From: CAIODY01 sp046051225
GTDB lineage: Bacteria > Bacteroidota > Bacteroidia > Chitinophagales > CAIODY01
Length of the DNA: 64,000 nucleotides
Assembly (NCBI GenBank): GCA_046051225.1
Contig: JBJOOR010000016.1
Span: forward strand, 1 to 64,000
Direction: 5' to 3'
Part shown: positions 1-9,614 of the stretch, one piece after another
Layout of the letters: every line of letters starts with the position of its first letter
How positions within the stretch are numbered: position 1 is the first letter of the stretch
Made by a program: the position numbers and the translations under genes
The notes under the pieces: generated by a model
Seen by the model: only the letters and a program-made list of their open reading frames with translations
Database searches by the model: none
What the model was told of the DNA's origin: nothing

Positions 1-2067
1 ACTGCCGCAGGTAATTGGCAATGGGCTAGAAGTATGGGCAGTACGGTAACGCCTGTTGCAGGTGGTGTAGAAAAAACAAACTGCATGAAAACTGATAATA
101 AAGGCAATACTTATACTTGTGGTTATATGTATTACAATCCTAAAGTACAAGGATTGCATGGGGGCAAAGCAATTACACAATTAGTCATGAATCATTCTAA
201 CATGAATAATACTGTTGGATTTATTGCCAAGCATGATTGCAATGGTAATTTAGAATGGATTAATTTAATTTATGATACGATTAATGGAGGTGTTATTAAA
301 GACTTTGCTGTTGATACAAATGGTAATGTTTACTTGAGTGCTGAATTAAATAATTGGGGTATAAGTAATATTTATTGGAATGATTCTTTAATTAAAATAC
401 CTACCAATCCTACTAATATTATTGGTGGCGAAGTTATTTTTAAAATTGATAAAAATGGTAAATTAAAATGGCGTTGGTCACCTATTGAATCCTATGGCAA
501 CAATGCTCAAATTCAATATGCTTCAATTGGGAATAGAGGTTATATGAGAAACGAAGCAAGTTTTATGTTAGTAAAAGATAGTACATTATTTATATTGGGA
601 GAGATGGATACTGTTGTAATTCAAACTTTAAGATATTTAAGTTTGATAGAGTTTAATACAAACACTGGGCAATTTATAAAAAGGAGTAGAGTTTATACAC
701 GAAGTGGTAATTTAGGCTTTGAGTGTAAAGGTTTTGGGATGAACCAACAAGGTGATTTTTTAGCAGCATTAAATATCCAGCAGGATACATTGAAAATATT
801 GGATACCACTTTAGTTATTCCTAACAACTATGATAGAGGGGTGATGTTTTCTTTCAACAAAACCCATGTTATTAAATTGTATACATTATTGCATGACACT
901 GCAACTTTTTATTCATGCGATATGCTATCAAATACGAATTCATTTACAATAGGATTTGGGAGTAGAACAGGCGAAATTGTGGTTGGCAATTATGTAATGC
1001 CGACACACACACATGACGGTCCAATTTTTCAAGGTTTTGATGGTTCATATCCAATAGCTAAGTTTACTGATATTGATAAAATGGAGTGGGCAGTAGCCCC
1101 TGATACATTAAAAGGAGCAGGTGGAATATTTCTGAATTCAGCATCTGATAAAACAGGTAAAATATACACACCACTTTATATTTCAGATTACGTAAAAATG
1201 AAAAATATGCAATGGAATTTACCAACTCAACACAATTGGAATCCAATAGTTAAATGGGCGAATAACAAGGATTCAATTATTGATACAATAAGCCAAATTA
1301 AAACTATACAAGGCAATATCTATGGACATTATGTAAATATTAATTACTTAAGTATTCATGAAAATGGAAATATTTCAGCAAGTGGTGAGTTTAAAAGTAA
1401 TAGTATTATTACGCCTAATGATACAGCACCATCTTTTGGCGGCAATAATGATTTGTTTGTAATAAAATATGGTAATGATTGTAACGACACCAATGCATTA
1501 ATAGAGCCTGTTGCAACAGAATTATTGATGGCTACTTGTCAGCATAATGATTCAGTAGAATTAAATTGGCAAGACAAAAGTAATATTGAATTTGGGTATC
1601 ATATTTACCGAGCAGCTGCATTAAATGGTGCTTATACTTTAATAAAAACACTACCAAAAAACTCAACTCAATATACAGATAATACCCTTTTAGTAAATAC
1701 AAATTACTACTACAAGGTGGCAGCATACAACAATATTGGCGATGGTACATTTAGTTTAGATAGTTCTAAAAGCTGTAAAATATTGGGAGTTGAAAATTCA
1801 TATCTAAAAAATAATCAGTTGAAAATTTACCCTAATCCAACACAAACAGGTCAATTTACAATTGACGTAAATGGCGTAAATAAAGAAAATGCGCAACTAC
1901 AAATTAGTAACTACATAGGTCAAATTTTTATTGACAAACAAATACAATTACATCAAAACTTAAATCAATTTAAAATTGATTTAAGCAATTATTCGTCAGG
2001 TACATATTTAGTAACAGTTAAAACTTCAACAGGTATATATAATCAGAAAGTGATGGTGGTGCGGTAG
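1..2067 (+). CDS. T9SS-exported protein with FN3 domain, 5'-truncated by the window
   Basis: The frame is open from base 1 with no stop, so the true start lies outside the window; 688 residues are visible, and the first in-frame ATG is at 34. The N-terminal part has repeated 'G...W' and 'D.NGNVY' segments like those of Bacteroidota SBBP/beta-propeller-type secreted proteins (for example DTNGNVYLSAE and KIDKNGKLKW). A fibronectin type III-like domain follows at about visible residues 510-590 (VELNWQDKS...YYYKVAAYN). The last ~75 residues form a type A T9SS sorting domain (LKIYPNPTQTGQFTID ... GTYLVTVKTSTG). Such proteins cross the outer membrane through the Por system and are released or anchored on the surface. 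The substrate is unknown. The family call rests on the sorting domain, which is clear. Confidence 0.85.
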   Translation, partial: TAAGNWQWARSMGSTVTPVAGGVEKTNCMKTDNKGNTYTCGYMYYNPKVQGLHGGKAITQLVMNHSNMNNTVGFIAKHDCNGNLEWINLIYDTINGGVIKDFAVDTNGNVYLSAELNNWGISNIYWNDSLIKIPTNPTNIIGGEVIFKIDKNGKLKWRWSPIESYGNNAQIQYASIGNRGYMRNEASFMLVKDSTLFILGEMDTVVIQTLRYLSLIEFNTNTGQFIKRSRVYTRSGNLGFECKGFGMNQQGDFLAALNIQQDTLKILDTTLVIPNNYDRGVMFSFNKTHVIKLYTLLHDTATFYSCDMLSNTNSFTIGFGSRTGEIVVGNYVMPTHTHDGPIFQGFDGSYPIAKFTDIDKMEWAVAPDTLKGAGGIFLNSASDKTGKIYTPLYISDYVKMKNMQWNLPTQHNWNPIVKWANNKDSIIDTISQIKTIQGNIYGHYVNINYLSIHENGNISASGEFKSNSIITPNDTAPSFGGNNDLFVIKYGNDCNDTNALIEPVATELLMATCQHNDSVELNWQDKSNIEFGYHIYRAAALNGAYTLIKTLPKNSTQYTDNTLLVNTNYYYKVAAYNNIGDGTFSLDSSKSCKILGVENSYLKNNQLKIYPNPTQTGQFTIDVNGVNKENAQLQISNYIGQIFIDKQIQLHQNLNQFKIDLSNYSSGTYLVTVKTSTGIYNQKVMVVR

Positions 2068-2103
2068 ATTGATAAAAAAATAACAATGAAAAACTAATAA
2101 AAT

Positions 2104-4797
2104 ATGGGAGGCAATGCTGGCATAAGAGGATACATAATCCAAACCATTATCTGCGTTTTAGATGCTTTAGAAACAGACAACAATTGGGTGTCTGTAACAT
2201 TAGAGCCATTAGATGAATCAGAGAAAGTAGATATTAAATGGACATACCCTAACAACAAAATAAAAGCTACGCAAGTAAAATCATCCGAAAACCCAATCGG
2301 ACTTGCTGCTGCCAAAAAGTGGTGCGAAGAACTTGAAATCAACTCTCCTAACTTAGAAGAATATGAATTGGTTTTAGTTGGAACTTTAGCAGCTAACTTG
2401 TTGAAGAAAAAAATAATTGGAAAAGTAAAAGTTAGCGAAGCTAAACCGATAAATATTCAAACGCTTATTGACCAAGCCTCAACAAAGATTGATTTCTACT
2501 TTGAGAAAAAAGGGAAAGCCAAAATATCTCCCAAGGTTAGAGAAATGATTATTCAGGTGCTGACACTTCACTTTGGAACAAGTTCAATAATTGGAACAGA
2601 AATAACACGAACAGACTTTGATTCAAAGTTGCTTGAATGGATTACTGCTATTGAAAAGCAAATGGAAATAAATCCATTTCTTTCTTTAGCACCGCCAGTT
2701 GAAAATCAAAGCATCCCTTTCAATCAAAGAATTGCTAAAAAGATACTAGAGTTAATCGGATGGAATCAGTTTGGCGAAAACCAAAAAGTTGAAATTTTTA
2801 ATGAACATACTTCTGAAACTGATGTTCACCAAGTTGAATTTGTTGGCAACTTTGAAAGCAAATTAAAAGAAGACACTGGGGATTTTATAATGGTTTCTTC
2901 TATTCACGACCTTAAATATCCCGATAGTTCAAAAGCAGAAATAGTAAAGTATATAAACGATACAGAAATAGTTTTTAATGATTTTAAGCAGAAGAATTCT
3001 GTTCCACTTAAAGCATATCAAAATACAGAATATTTCAGTCTACTTTTTTGGTTAACCACCGAACCAAGTGAAGTGTCAACAAATTTCATTCATCATGCAA
3101 AAGATAATTACAGAAGAAATTGGCTGAAGGAGGACATAAACTATTTTCTAATTGATAATAGCAAAGCAAATTTTTTAATAAGCAGTATTGCTACTGCTAA
3201 AAACTATCGTGATAATATTCCTGTAAAATTTCTTTACCCAATTACAGAAGGGAATCAAAGTCCTCACAGAATTGGTGAAAGAGGTTTAAAACTTCCAGTT
3301 CAGTATATCAATTCATCAGTAATTCCCATTACAAAAGAAGACAAGTCCAAAATCAGTTTCCTGCTTTTTTGTTCTGACACATTTTCAACAGAATCTTTAA
3401 AGAAACTTGTTTGGCTTACAATCCGCCTAACAAGTGGGTTTGGGAATGAGTATCTATTGTATTTCCCCGATTATGACGAGGCAACACATAGCAATGATGC
3501 TAAAGAAGTGATTCGTTCCTTTAACGAAGAATTGCTTGACGAAAAAATACAAATACTTCGTTACATAGAAGCAGATGCAAATGCTTTAGATGCTTTACCG
3601 AATACTAAAGTTGTAAGTAACAAGAACGAACAATATGACGAATCAGAACAACAACCAATTGATTCAGACAAGCATATCAATGAAGCGTTCATAAATATTT
3701 TGCCTTATGGCGACTTGCTAAAACCTTTCTTAAAAACAGAAGCAATCACTTCAAGTGATTTAATTTATTTCTTAGCTAAAAAGGGAATTTATGTAAAGAG
3801 TGCAGATAAAATTAAACTGATAAATATAATGTCAACGCTTCTTTTCAGCCCTGATGAAATAGAAGATTTCAAATCTTACATAAATGTAAAAAACAGAAAT
3901 GTTCACACCAACAATGAGTTTTACAACATCAAACAAAACCAAAGTTTAGAAACTGTTTTTAAATCAGTTAAACCCAATCTTGATAATTTAACTGAAGGGC
4001 TGAATATTAAAATTGTCAATCACGATAAAATAAAATTTGTTCAAGACCCAATAAATAAAGAGGAATACAAAATTACATTGATTACAGAAGTCAAAGACCC
4101 GACAAGTAGTTTAGCGGTAAACACCAATTGGGGCAAATCAGAAGTTGTCGTTAGGAAGCAGGACAATAAACTTGTTGTTGTTTCTGAAAATACAATTACA
4201 AGAGAAGATAAGTTAATAGCCAATAGAATAGTTAAGCAATTAGCAAGTGAGTTTCTAAGAGTTGATTTTATTGAGGAAAAGAAAATTAAAGTCATGTTCA
4301 ACAACTTCAAATCTAATCTTGAAAGAGTGAATTTTCTTTTAGGGTTTAGCAATGTAGCTTCTTCTTCAATTCTCAAAGAACCCGACATCCAATCAATAAA
4401 ATTTAAGTTTGATGAAAAGACGGCAATCCCTGATTTGTATAAAGATAAAGCGGATAAAGATTTAGTCATTACTTACACTGGCAAAGGACTTAAAACATTG
4501 CAAGAATTGACCGAACAAAATGCCAAAGAATCAATCTTCTTGGAGGAAATAGCAGTCTTCTACAAATTTGATTACCTCAATGTGAAGAACGGTTTTTATA
4601 GAGTAACATATAGCTTTTCAAATGCTTTAAAAAACAAACAAGGATATGATGGTGTTTTTAAATCAGAGCCTTACCTGTCAACAAATCACCATCAGGTTAA
4701 AGCATTGCAAAGCATTGAGGGCTTGAAAAAAGAATTATCCAAAGAGGTTGAAAGATTAAAACTTGAAAAACTTAAACAATTCAATATAATAGAATGA
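2104..4797 (+). CDS. Large protein with N-terminal PD-(D/E)xK/Cap4-like (DUF4297-type) nuclease domain; putative defence effector
   Basis: 897 residues, no signal peptide or membrane segment, so cytoplasmic. The first ~110 residues start with a small-residue/RGY-x2-Q motif (RGYIIQ, residues 8-13). Then come E34 in VTLEP, D43 in EKVDIKW and Q57-V58-K59 in ATQVKSS. This spacing fits a PD-(D/E)xK nuclease of the kind found at the N-terminus of Cap4/DUF4297 and some Avs proteins, where D and QxK are catalytic. No Walker A or other NTPase motif was seen in the remaining ~780 residues. Around 535-600 is a helical stretch (IYFLAKKGIYVKS...LLFSPDEIEDF) that reads like a module of unknown function. 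The last ~25 residues are a charged, probably coiled-coil helix. The stop overlaps the next start by 4 nt (ATGA), implying translational coupling. It lies only 36 nt after the preceding gene, and no clear promoter is visible. Nuclease activity is inferred from motifs; the target is unknown. Confidence 0.6.
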   Translation: MGGNAGIRGYIIQTIICVLDALETDNNWVSVTLEPLDESEKVDIKWTYPNNKIKATQVKSSENPIGLAAAKKWCEELEINSPNLEEYELVLVGTLAANLLKKKIIGKVKVSEAKPINIQTLIDQASTKIDFYFEKKGKAKISPKVREMIIQVLTLHFGTSSIIGTEITRTDFDSKLLEWITAIEKQMEINPFLSLAPPVENQSIPFNQRIAKKILELIGWNQFGENQKVEIFNEHTSETDVHQVEFVGNFESKLKEDTGDFIMVSSIHDLKYPDSSKAEIVKYINDTEIVFNDFKQKNSVPLKAYQNTEYFSLLFWLTTEPSEVSTNFIHHAKDNYRRNWLKEDINYFLIDNSKANFLISSIATAKNYRDNIPVKFLYPITEGNQSPHRIGERGLKLPVQYINSSVIPITKEDKSKISFLLFCSDTFSTESLKKLVWLTIRLTSGFGNEYLLYFPDYDEATHSNDAKEVIRSFNEELLDEKIQILRYIEADANALDALPNTKVVSNKNEQYDESEQQPIDSDKHINEAFINILPYGDLLKPFLKTEAITSSDLIYFLAKKGIYVKSADKIKLINIMSTLLFSPDEIEDFKSYINVKNRNVHTNNEFYNIKQNQSLETVFKSVKPNLDNLTEGLNIKIVNHDKIKFVQDPINKEEYKITLITEVKDPTSSLAVNTNWGKSEVVVRKQDNKLVVVSENTITREDKLIANRIVKQLASEFLRVDFIEEKKIKVMFNNFKSNLERVNFLLGFSNVASSSILKEPDIQSIKFKFDEKTAIPDLYKDKADKDLVITYTGKGLKTLQELTEQNAKESIFLEEIAVFYKFDYLNVKNGFYRVTYSFSNALKNKQGYDGVFKSEPYLSTNHHQVKALQSIEGLKKELSKEVERLKLEKLKQFNIIE

Positions 4798-5834
4798 TAG
4801 ATTTTACCAGTGTGCAACTTGAACAAATCGCAATACATCAAGTTGGAAATAAATTAAGGGATGAAGGACTGAAAGTGTCTTCCGAAAATGTTGATGTTGA
4901 AGATTCAGAAACAAGAAATTATTTGCTGAAATATTTTCTATCTCCGTTTGACAACAACGAAATTTACAATTTCACCCACCCGTCAGAACTTAGCTTGAAT
5001 GAGATATACTTCTTTGCAAAGAAGATTTTTTCAAAGCCCGATTCTCTTTTTGAAAATTCGGTTGAAATAGCTAAACACCTTTACGAAAAATCAACCCACC
5101 CCAAAATAAATGCAGGTGAGTTGTGCATCTGCTATTTCAAAAAATGTTCTTTAGATGGAACTACGGCAGATGCAATAGGTTTTTTCAAATCAGAGGGCAA
5201 AGATGTTTTCTTAAAATTTAATTCTGTAAAAAACAACTTTAAGATTAAACATGAAAGCGGCATCAATGTAAACAAACTTGACAAGGGCTGTTTAATATTC
5301 AACATTGAAAAAGAAAATGGTTTTAAGGTTTGCATAATAGATTCCAACAAGTCAAATGATACACAGTATTGGAAAAATGATTTTCTAAATATCAAAACAG
5401 CATCGGACGATTATCACTATACAAAAGACTTTCTCTCAATAGCCAAAAACTTTGTAACCAAACAACTTGACGAAGATTTTGAATTAACTAAAGCAGACAA
5501 AATTGATTTGCTAAACCGTTCCGTTGACTACTTCAAAACACACGAAAGTTTTGACAAAGGAGAATTTGAGAAAGAAGTTTTTCAAGACACTGGAATAATA
5601 AAATCATTCCGAAACTTTGATTCCAATTACAGAGAAGAAAACGAAATTGAAATCACAGACAATTTTGATATTTCACCGCAAGCGGTGAAAAAGCAAGCCC
5701 GTGTATTGAAAAGCGTTTTAAAGTTAGACAAGAATTTTCACATCTATATTCACGGGAATAATGAGTTGATTGAGCAGGGGGTTGAAAAAGATGGAAGGAA
5801 ATATTATAAGATTTATTTTAATGAAGAGAACTAA
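4794..5834 (+). CDS. 37-kDa nucleoid-associated protein family (YejK/NdpA-like)
   Basis: 346 residues, close to the ~335 of E. coli YejK. The N-terminal half has the family pattern: I..iaiHqVGNK near residue 13, a long helix with a LLKYFLSPF-type motif at 45-53, YNF/FTHPSEL near 60, then a beta-rich segment beginning GELCICYFKKC (~104) and DAIGFFKSEGKDVFLKF (~122). The C-terminal half is charged and helical with a terminal beta hairpin. NdpA-family proteins bind the nucleoid in proteobacteria; stand-alone copies in other phyla often sit in accessory regions and their role there is not established. The ATG overlaps the TGA of the upstream nuclease-like gene, so the two are almost certainly made together. 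That suggests a DNA-bridging or DNA-recognition partner for the nuclease, or an immunity or control subunit. The family call is fairly firm; the role is inference. Confidence 0.65.
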   Translation: MIDFTSVQLEQIAIHQVGNKLRDEGLKVSSENVDVEDSETRNYLLKYFLSPFDNNEIYNFTHPSELSLNEIYFFAKKIFSKPDSLFENSVEIAKHLYEKSTHPKINAGELCICYFKKCSLDGTTADAIGFFKSEGKDVFLKFNSVKNNFKIKHESGINVNKLDKGCLIFNIEKENGFKVCIIDSNKSNDTQYWKNDFLNIKTASDDYHYTKDFLSIAKNFVTKQLDEDFELTKADKIDLLNRSVDYFKTHESFDKGEFEKEVFQDTGIIKSFRNFDSNYREENEIEITDNFDISPQAVKKQARVLKSVLKLDKNFHIYIHGNNELIEQGVEKDGRKYYKIYFNEEN

Positions 5835-5930
5835 ATATATTGACATTAATGAAAGAAACACAAAAGATGGAGTACTTCTTAGGCATAATGATTTTCAGTC
5901 TTTAAACCATTCAAACAGAATAAATAACTT

Positions 5931-8900
5931 ATGAATAGTTATAAAAGTAATCTTTACATAATGGGTAGCCGTGAAATTGGAAAGTCATTTTTCAGGAGAG
6001 CATTAGACGAGTTTATTCACTTTGAAAAAAGACCGCCCATGGACAAGTTTGATGGGCATGATTGGATTATACGAACAGAATATGGTCATATAGAAGTTGA
6101 GATAAAAGAATACAAAAATTTTGATTTTTCTTATATTTTTCCTGAATCGGAGGGCTCTTTTGAATCAAAGGAAACCAAGAGCATTATTCTATACATTACC
6201 GACGAGTATGAACGTAAGTTAGAGTTTTCTATTCCTCAAAAAGATATTGAACAGCTGAAAAAACTTTCAAGTAAGTCAACAATTATCGTTGCACCTACAT
6301 ATAGACCTTATGAACCCGAAAAAAACATAAACCTAAATCCACTAAAAAAACTTGTTCCATTTGTTGAATATTTTCTGCCTATACATGATTTTCATTTCAG
6401 AGAGTATGGAGGCATGTCTCAAATAGCCTATGTACTAAGACAACTTTTAATAAATTCACATACTTCTTCTCTAAAACAAGCCAAAGAACGAATAAGAGAA
6501 AACTTTGAAACTAAAAACCCTACTTTGGATTTAGGAAACTTAGGTTTAACTAGCCTAAATGATATAAAAGAGTTATTTCAAAATACACACATAAAAACGT
6601 TAATTCTGAGTAACGAGTGGGGTGAATATCATGATGGAAGGTGGGTAAGAAAGACAAGCAATAATAAACTTGAACCGAATATATTGTTTGGATTTCCGAA
6701 AGAGATTAACAACTTAAAGAATCTCGAAACTCTTATTGCTGGCGGTAATTGGAGAGATTCTAAAAGAAGAGCAAGATACTATTTTTCAAATTGGCATATT
6801 ACCGATATAAAACCCTTATCAAGTTTAAAGAGGTTATCCATTTTGAATTTGAGCAATAATGAAATTGAAACATTAACACCTCTTTCAAATCTTTCTAGTG
6901 TATCAAAACTTTATTTAAACAACAACACAATAAATAGTTTCCCAAGTGTTGATAAGTTTCCAAAGCTAAAAGAATTGTACCTAAGCAACAATCAACTAAA
7001 AAGTATTAAATTTTTATCTACCCCAACAACAATTCAAACTGTTGATTTGCACTCAAATCAAATTACCGATTTAACTCCAATAAAAGAGTTAATATCTAAG
7101 ATTGATATTAAAGATTCCAAGTGGGAAAACAAAACTATTAGCATTGGGCGAAATCCGCTATCAATTCCACCAGCAGAAATTGTCGCTAAGGGAAAGCAAA
7201 GTGTAATTGCATACTTTACACAACTTGAAGCTGAAAAAGAAATTCAAATCAAACCTTTTAAAAATGCCGACATAAAACTCATCATGGTTGGTAATAGTAA
7301 TGTTGGCAAATCAACTTTTGTTCATTGGCTGCAAAATGAAAAAGTAGATAAAACACTACCAACAACACATTGGTTAGATTTGGGAGTTTGGAATGCTAAA
7401 AGAGGTGGCAAAAATTATACAGTAAGAATTTTTGATTTCGGTGGTCAGGAATATTATCATGATACACATCATCTGTTTTTTACAAACAGAACAGCATATA
7501 CGCTAATGTGGGATGGAGCTTCTAACCGTTTTGACGAATTAGAAATAAAACAAACACAAAGCGATGGTGTAAAAAAAGATGTAAAAATCGAGACTTTCCC
7601 TCTTGAATATTGGCTTGATTCCATTAGGTACCATACACAAAAAAGAAAGTTATCTCAGATTGAGAAATCCATATCAAAGATTCTTGATGAACGAGACGAG
7701 CAGATTGAAGAATCTTTAAGAAATAAAACTGATTGGACAAAATCAGTAACTGCGTCCGTAAACAAAGTGTCAGAAACCTTACAAGAAAAAGAAGAAGAGA
7801 ATATTTTGATTTTACAAAACAAGGTAGATTCCAAGCAGTCAAAGATTTTTCTTAATGAAGAAGAACTAAGTACTAATTATCCTAAGATTTACGATTTCGA
7901 ACAAATTTCGCTATATAAAAATGAGAGGCTTGAACTATCAAAAAACATTCTTTTTGACATTTTCGACAGTTTAGAAATTTTAAGCCGACAGTTCCTTGGT
8001 ACATGGAACTACATAAAACAAGACATCGAAAAACAACAATTCAGTAAAAGTTTCACAAGTGACGACTTTCTCAATTATTGTAATGATATAATTAAAAATT
8101 TGCCTGAATTAAAAGGAAAATCAAGTGCGCAACGTAAAAAAGTGCTTTTCTCTTCAGAAGACTCTGAGGTTTTTGCTTCGTTTTTAGCTGACATTGGTTT
8201 ATGCCTTTATTATCCTGAAAATAGTGAACTAAAAGAAAAGGTGTTTTTAAATCAAAATCAAATACTGAACGATTTAAATAAAATTCTTCTTTCTATTAAC
8301 AAAAAGACTGGAGCAATTAGTGAGCTTGAAATTGCAAGTACATTAGAGGAAGTTGAATCTAGTGATAAAGTGCAAGATGTAATCAATCTAATGCTTCATT
8401 TCAAAATTCTTTTTAGACATCCTATTGCAGAAAAAAAATCTTTTATAGCACCTCTTTATTTACCACAAAATCCACCCAAGAGCATCAAATTATTCCAATC
8501 TCTATTTGAAAAACCAGTTTATCGCTTTAAATACGAAACTTTTATTCATAAAAGTGTAATACTGGACTTTTTTCATACTTACGGTTCTAAAGCATTAAGC
8601 GAAACGAGTGATGAGTCTTCATTTTATTTTTGGAAAAATGGCATTGTGATAAAGGACGAAAAAAGTAACGACATCGTTATGGTGAAGTTTGACCCTTGGA
8701 ACGACAAAAGCAAATGTGCTTCACTTGACATTTATGCAATAAATGGTACAAACGATAAATTCATTAAGACAATTGTAAATTATATTGATTCCATAAATGA
8801 AGGAATAAACGTCAAGAAGCTTGTTCCTAATGAATCTCATGAAGAATTTATTCCACTAGAGATTATTCATCAAAGCGAAAAAGAACAAAATCCAATATTT

Positions 8901-9515
8901 CACTTCAATAAGAAATATTACCGTTTAACTTCATTCAAAAAGTATCTAAACTCACCTTTGAAAATGAAAAAAATATTCATCTCTTATTCTAAACAAGATC
9001 TTAGATTGGTTAACAAGTTTATAGAACATCTTTCAGCATTACAGAGGGACGGAAAAGTTTCTCATTGGTATTGTAGTGAGTTGGAAGCTGGCTCTGTTTG
9101 GAATGACGAAATTCAAAAACATTTGGAAGAAGCCGACATCGCTTGCTTTATGGTAAGTCCAAATTTTATGAAAACCGACTATATCCATGAACACGAAATT
9201 AAAAAAGCTTTTGAGAGAAAAGATAAAGACAAAAATTTTAAAATAGTTCCAATTATATTAAACTTCTGCCGTTGGACAACTGTAAATAATGATTTAGGGA
9301 AATTTACCGCACTTCCCTACACCGCAAAGCCCGTTATGGACTTCAAAAATCAAGATATGGCTTGGTACATCATAGAGGAGTGCTTGCGTTTAATGATTGA
9401 CAATGACCTTAATCCAACAGGAGAAAATTTCTACAATAATCAAAAACTACCAACAGACGTTTTGAAAATTTATAATAGAATTGTGGAAGGTAAAGTAGAT
9501 GATAATACTAAATAA
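5931..9515 (+). CDS. LRR-ROC-COR-TIR (ROCO-TIR) multidomain protein with extra N-terminal P-loop; putative NLR-like defence sensor/NADase
   Basis: 1194 residues, soluble. Order: an N-terminal domain (1-200) with its own P-loop G12-SREI-G17-K18-S19; leucine-rich repeats at ~220-410 (LKELYLSNNQL-type units, closing with the NPLSIPP cap typical of bacterial LRR-ROC proteins); a ROC GTPase at ~445-645 with G1 GNSNVGKST (454-462), G3 DFGGQE (502-507) and G4 NKVD (630-633); a COR-like helical region to ~960; and a C-terminal TIR domain at ~1012-1150 starting MKKIFISYSKQD, with W-x-C-S-E-L-E-A-G and a probable catalytic glutamate in HEHEIKKAF (E1089). A ~65-residue charged helical insert lies between G3 and G4. 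TIR domains of this type commonly hydrolyse NAD+ or signal after oligomerisation; ROC is the expected switch and LRR the sensor. It lies 96 nt after the NdpA-like gene on the same strand, so co-transcription is likely. Domain calls are firm; the defence role is inferred. Confidence 0.85.
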   Translation: MNSYKSNLYIMGSREIGKSFFRRALDEFIHFEKRPPMDKFDGHDWIIRTEYGHIEVEIKEYKNFDFSYIFPESEGSFESKETKSIILYITDEYERKLEFSIPQKDIEQLKKLSSKSTIIVAPTYRPYEPEKNINLNPLKKLVPFVEYFLPIHDFHFREYGGMSQIAYVLRQLLINSHTSSLKQAKERIRENFETKNPTLDLGNLGLTSLNDIKELFQNTHIKTLILSNEWGEYHDGRWVRKTSNNKLEPNILFGFPKEINNLKNLETLIAGGNWRDSKRRARYYFSNWHITDIKPLSSLKRLSILNLSNNEIETLTPLSNLSSVSKLYLNNNTINSFPSVDKFPKLKELYLSNNQLKSIKFLSTPTTIQTVDLHSNQITDLTPIKELISKIDIKDSKWENKTISIGRNPLSIPPAEIVAKGKQSVIAYFTQLEAEKEIQIKPFKNADIKLIMVGNSNVGKSTFVHWLQNEKVDKTLPTTHWLDLGVWNAKRGGKNYTVRIFDFGGQEYYHDTHHLFFTNRTAYTLMWDGASNRFDELEIKQTQSDGVKKDVKIETFPLEYWLDSIRYHTQKRKLSQIEKSISKILDERDEQIEESLRNKTDWTKSVTASVNKVSETLQEKEEENILILQNKVDSKQSKIFLNEEELSTNYPKIYDFEQISLYKNERLELSKNILFDIFDSLEILSRQFLGTWNYIKQDIEKQQFSKSFTSDDFLNYCNDIIKNLPELKGKSSAQRKKVLFSSEDSEVFASFLADIGLCLYYPENSELKEKVFLNQNQILNDLNKILLSINKKTGAISELEIASTLEEVESSDKVQDVINLMLHFKILFRHPIAEKKSFIAPLYLPQNPPKSIKLFQSLFEKPVYRFKYETFIHKSVILDFFHTYGSKALSETSDESSFYFWKNGIVIKDEKSNDIVMVKFDPWNDKSKCASLDIYAINGTNDKFIKTIVNYIDSINEGINVKKLVPNESHEEFIPLEIIHQSEKEQNPIFHFNKKYYRLTSFKKYLNSPLKMKKIFISYSKQDLRLVNKFIEHLSALQRDGKVSHWYCSELEAGSVWNDEIQKHLEEADIACFMVSPNFMKTDYIHEHEIKKAFERKDKDKNFKIVPIILNFCRWTTVNNDLGKFTALPYTAKPVMDFKNQDMAWYIIEECLRLMIDNDLNPTGENFYNNQKLPTDVLKIYNRIVEGKVDDNTK

Positions 9516-9614
9516 CCGATAACTCACTTTTGTTTTTTATTGTCAAGCTGAGCAGCAGATTAATAGCTGATATATTTATTGAAAAGATTTTCAAACAAAC
9601 GTGTTTAGGTTACA

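Noticed and set aside
1064..1750. Reverse-strand ORFs of 60-72 codons in the first T9SS gene
   Set aside because: They lie opposite a clearly coding frame with conserved domains, and have no promoter, start context or recognisable product; the same holds for the many reverse-strand ORFs elsewhere in the window.
7624..7842. 72-codon reverse ORF within the ROCO-TIR gene
   Set aside because: It is opposite the helical insert between G3 and G4 of ROC, an AT-rich stretch where chance ORFs are expected; no start signal.
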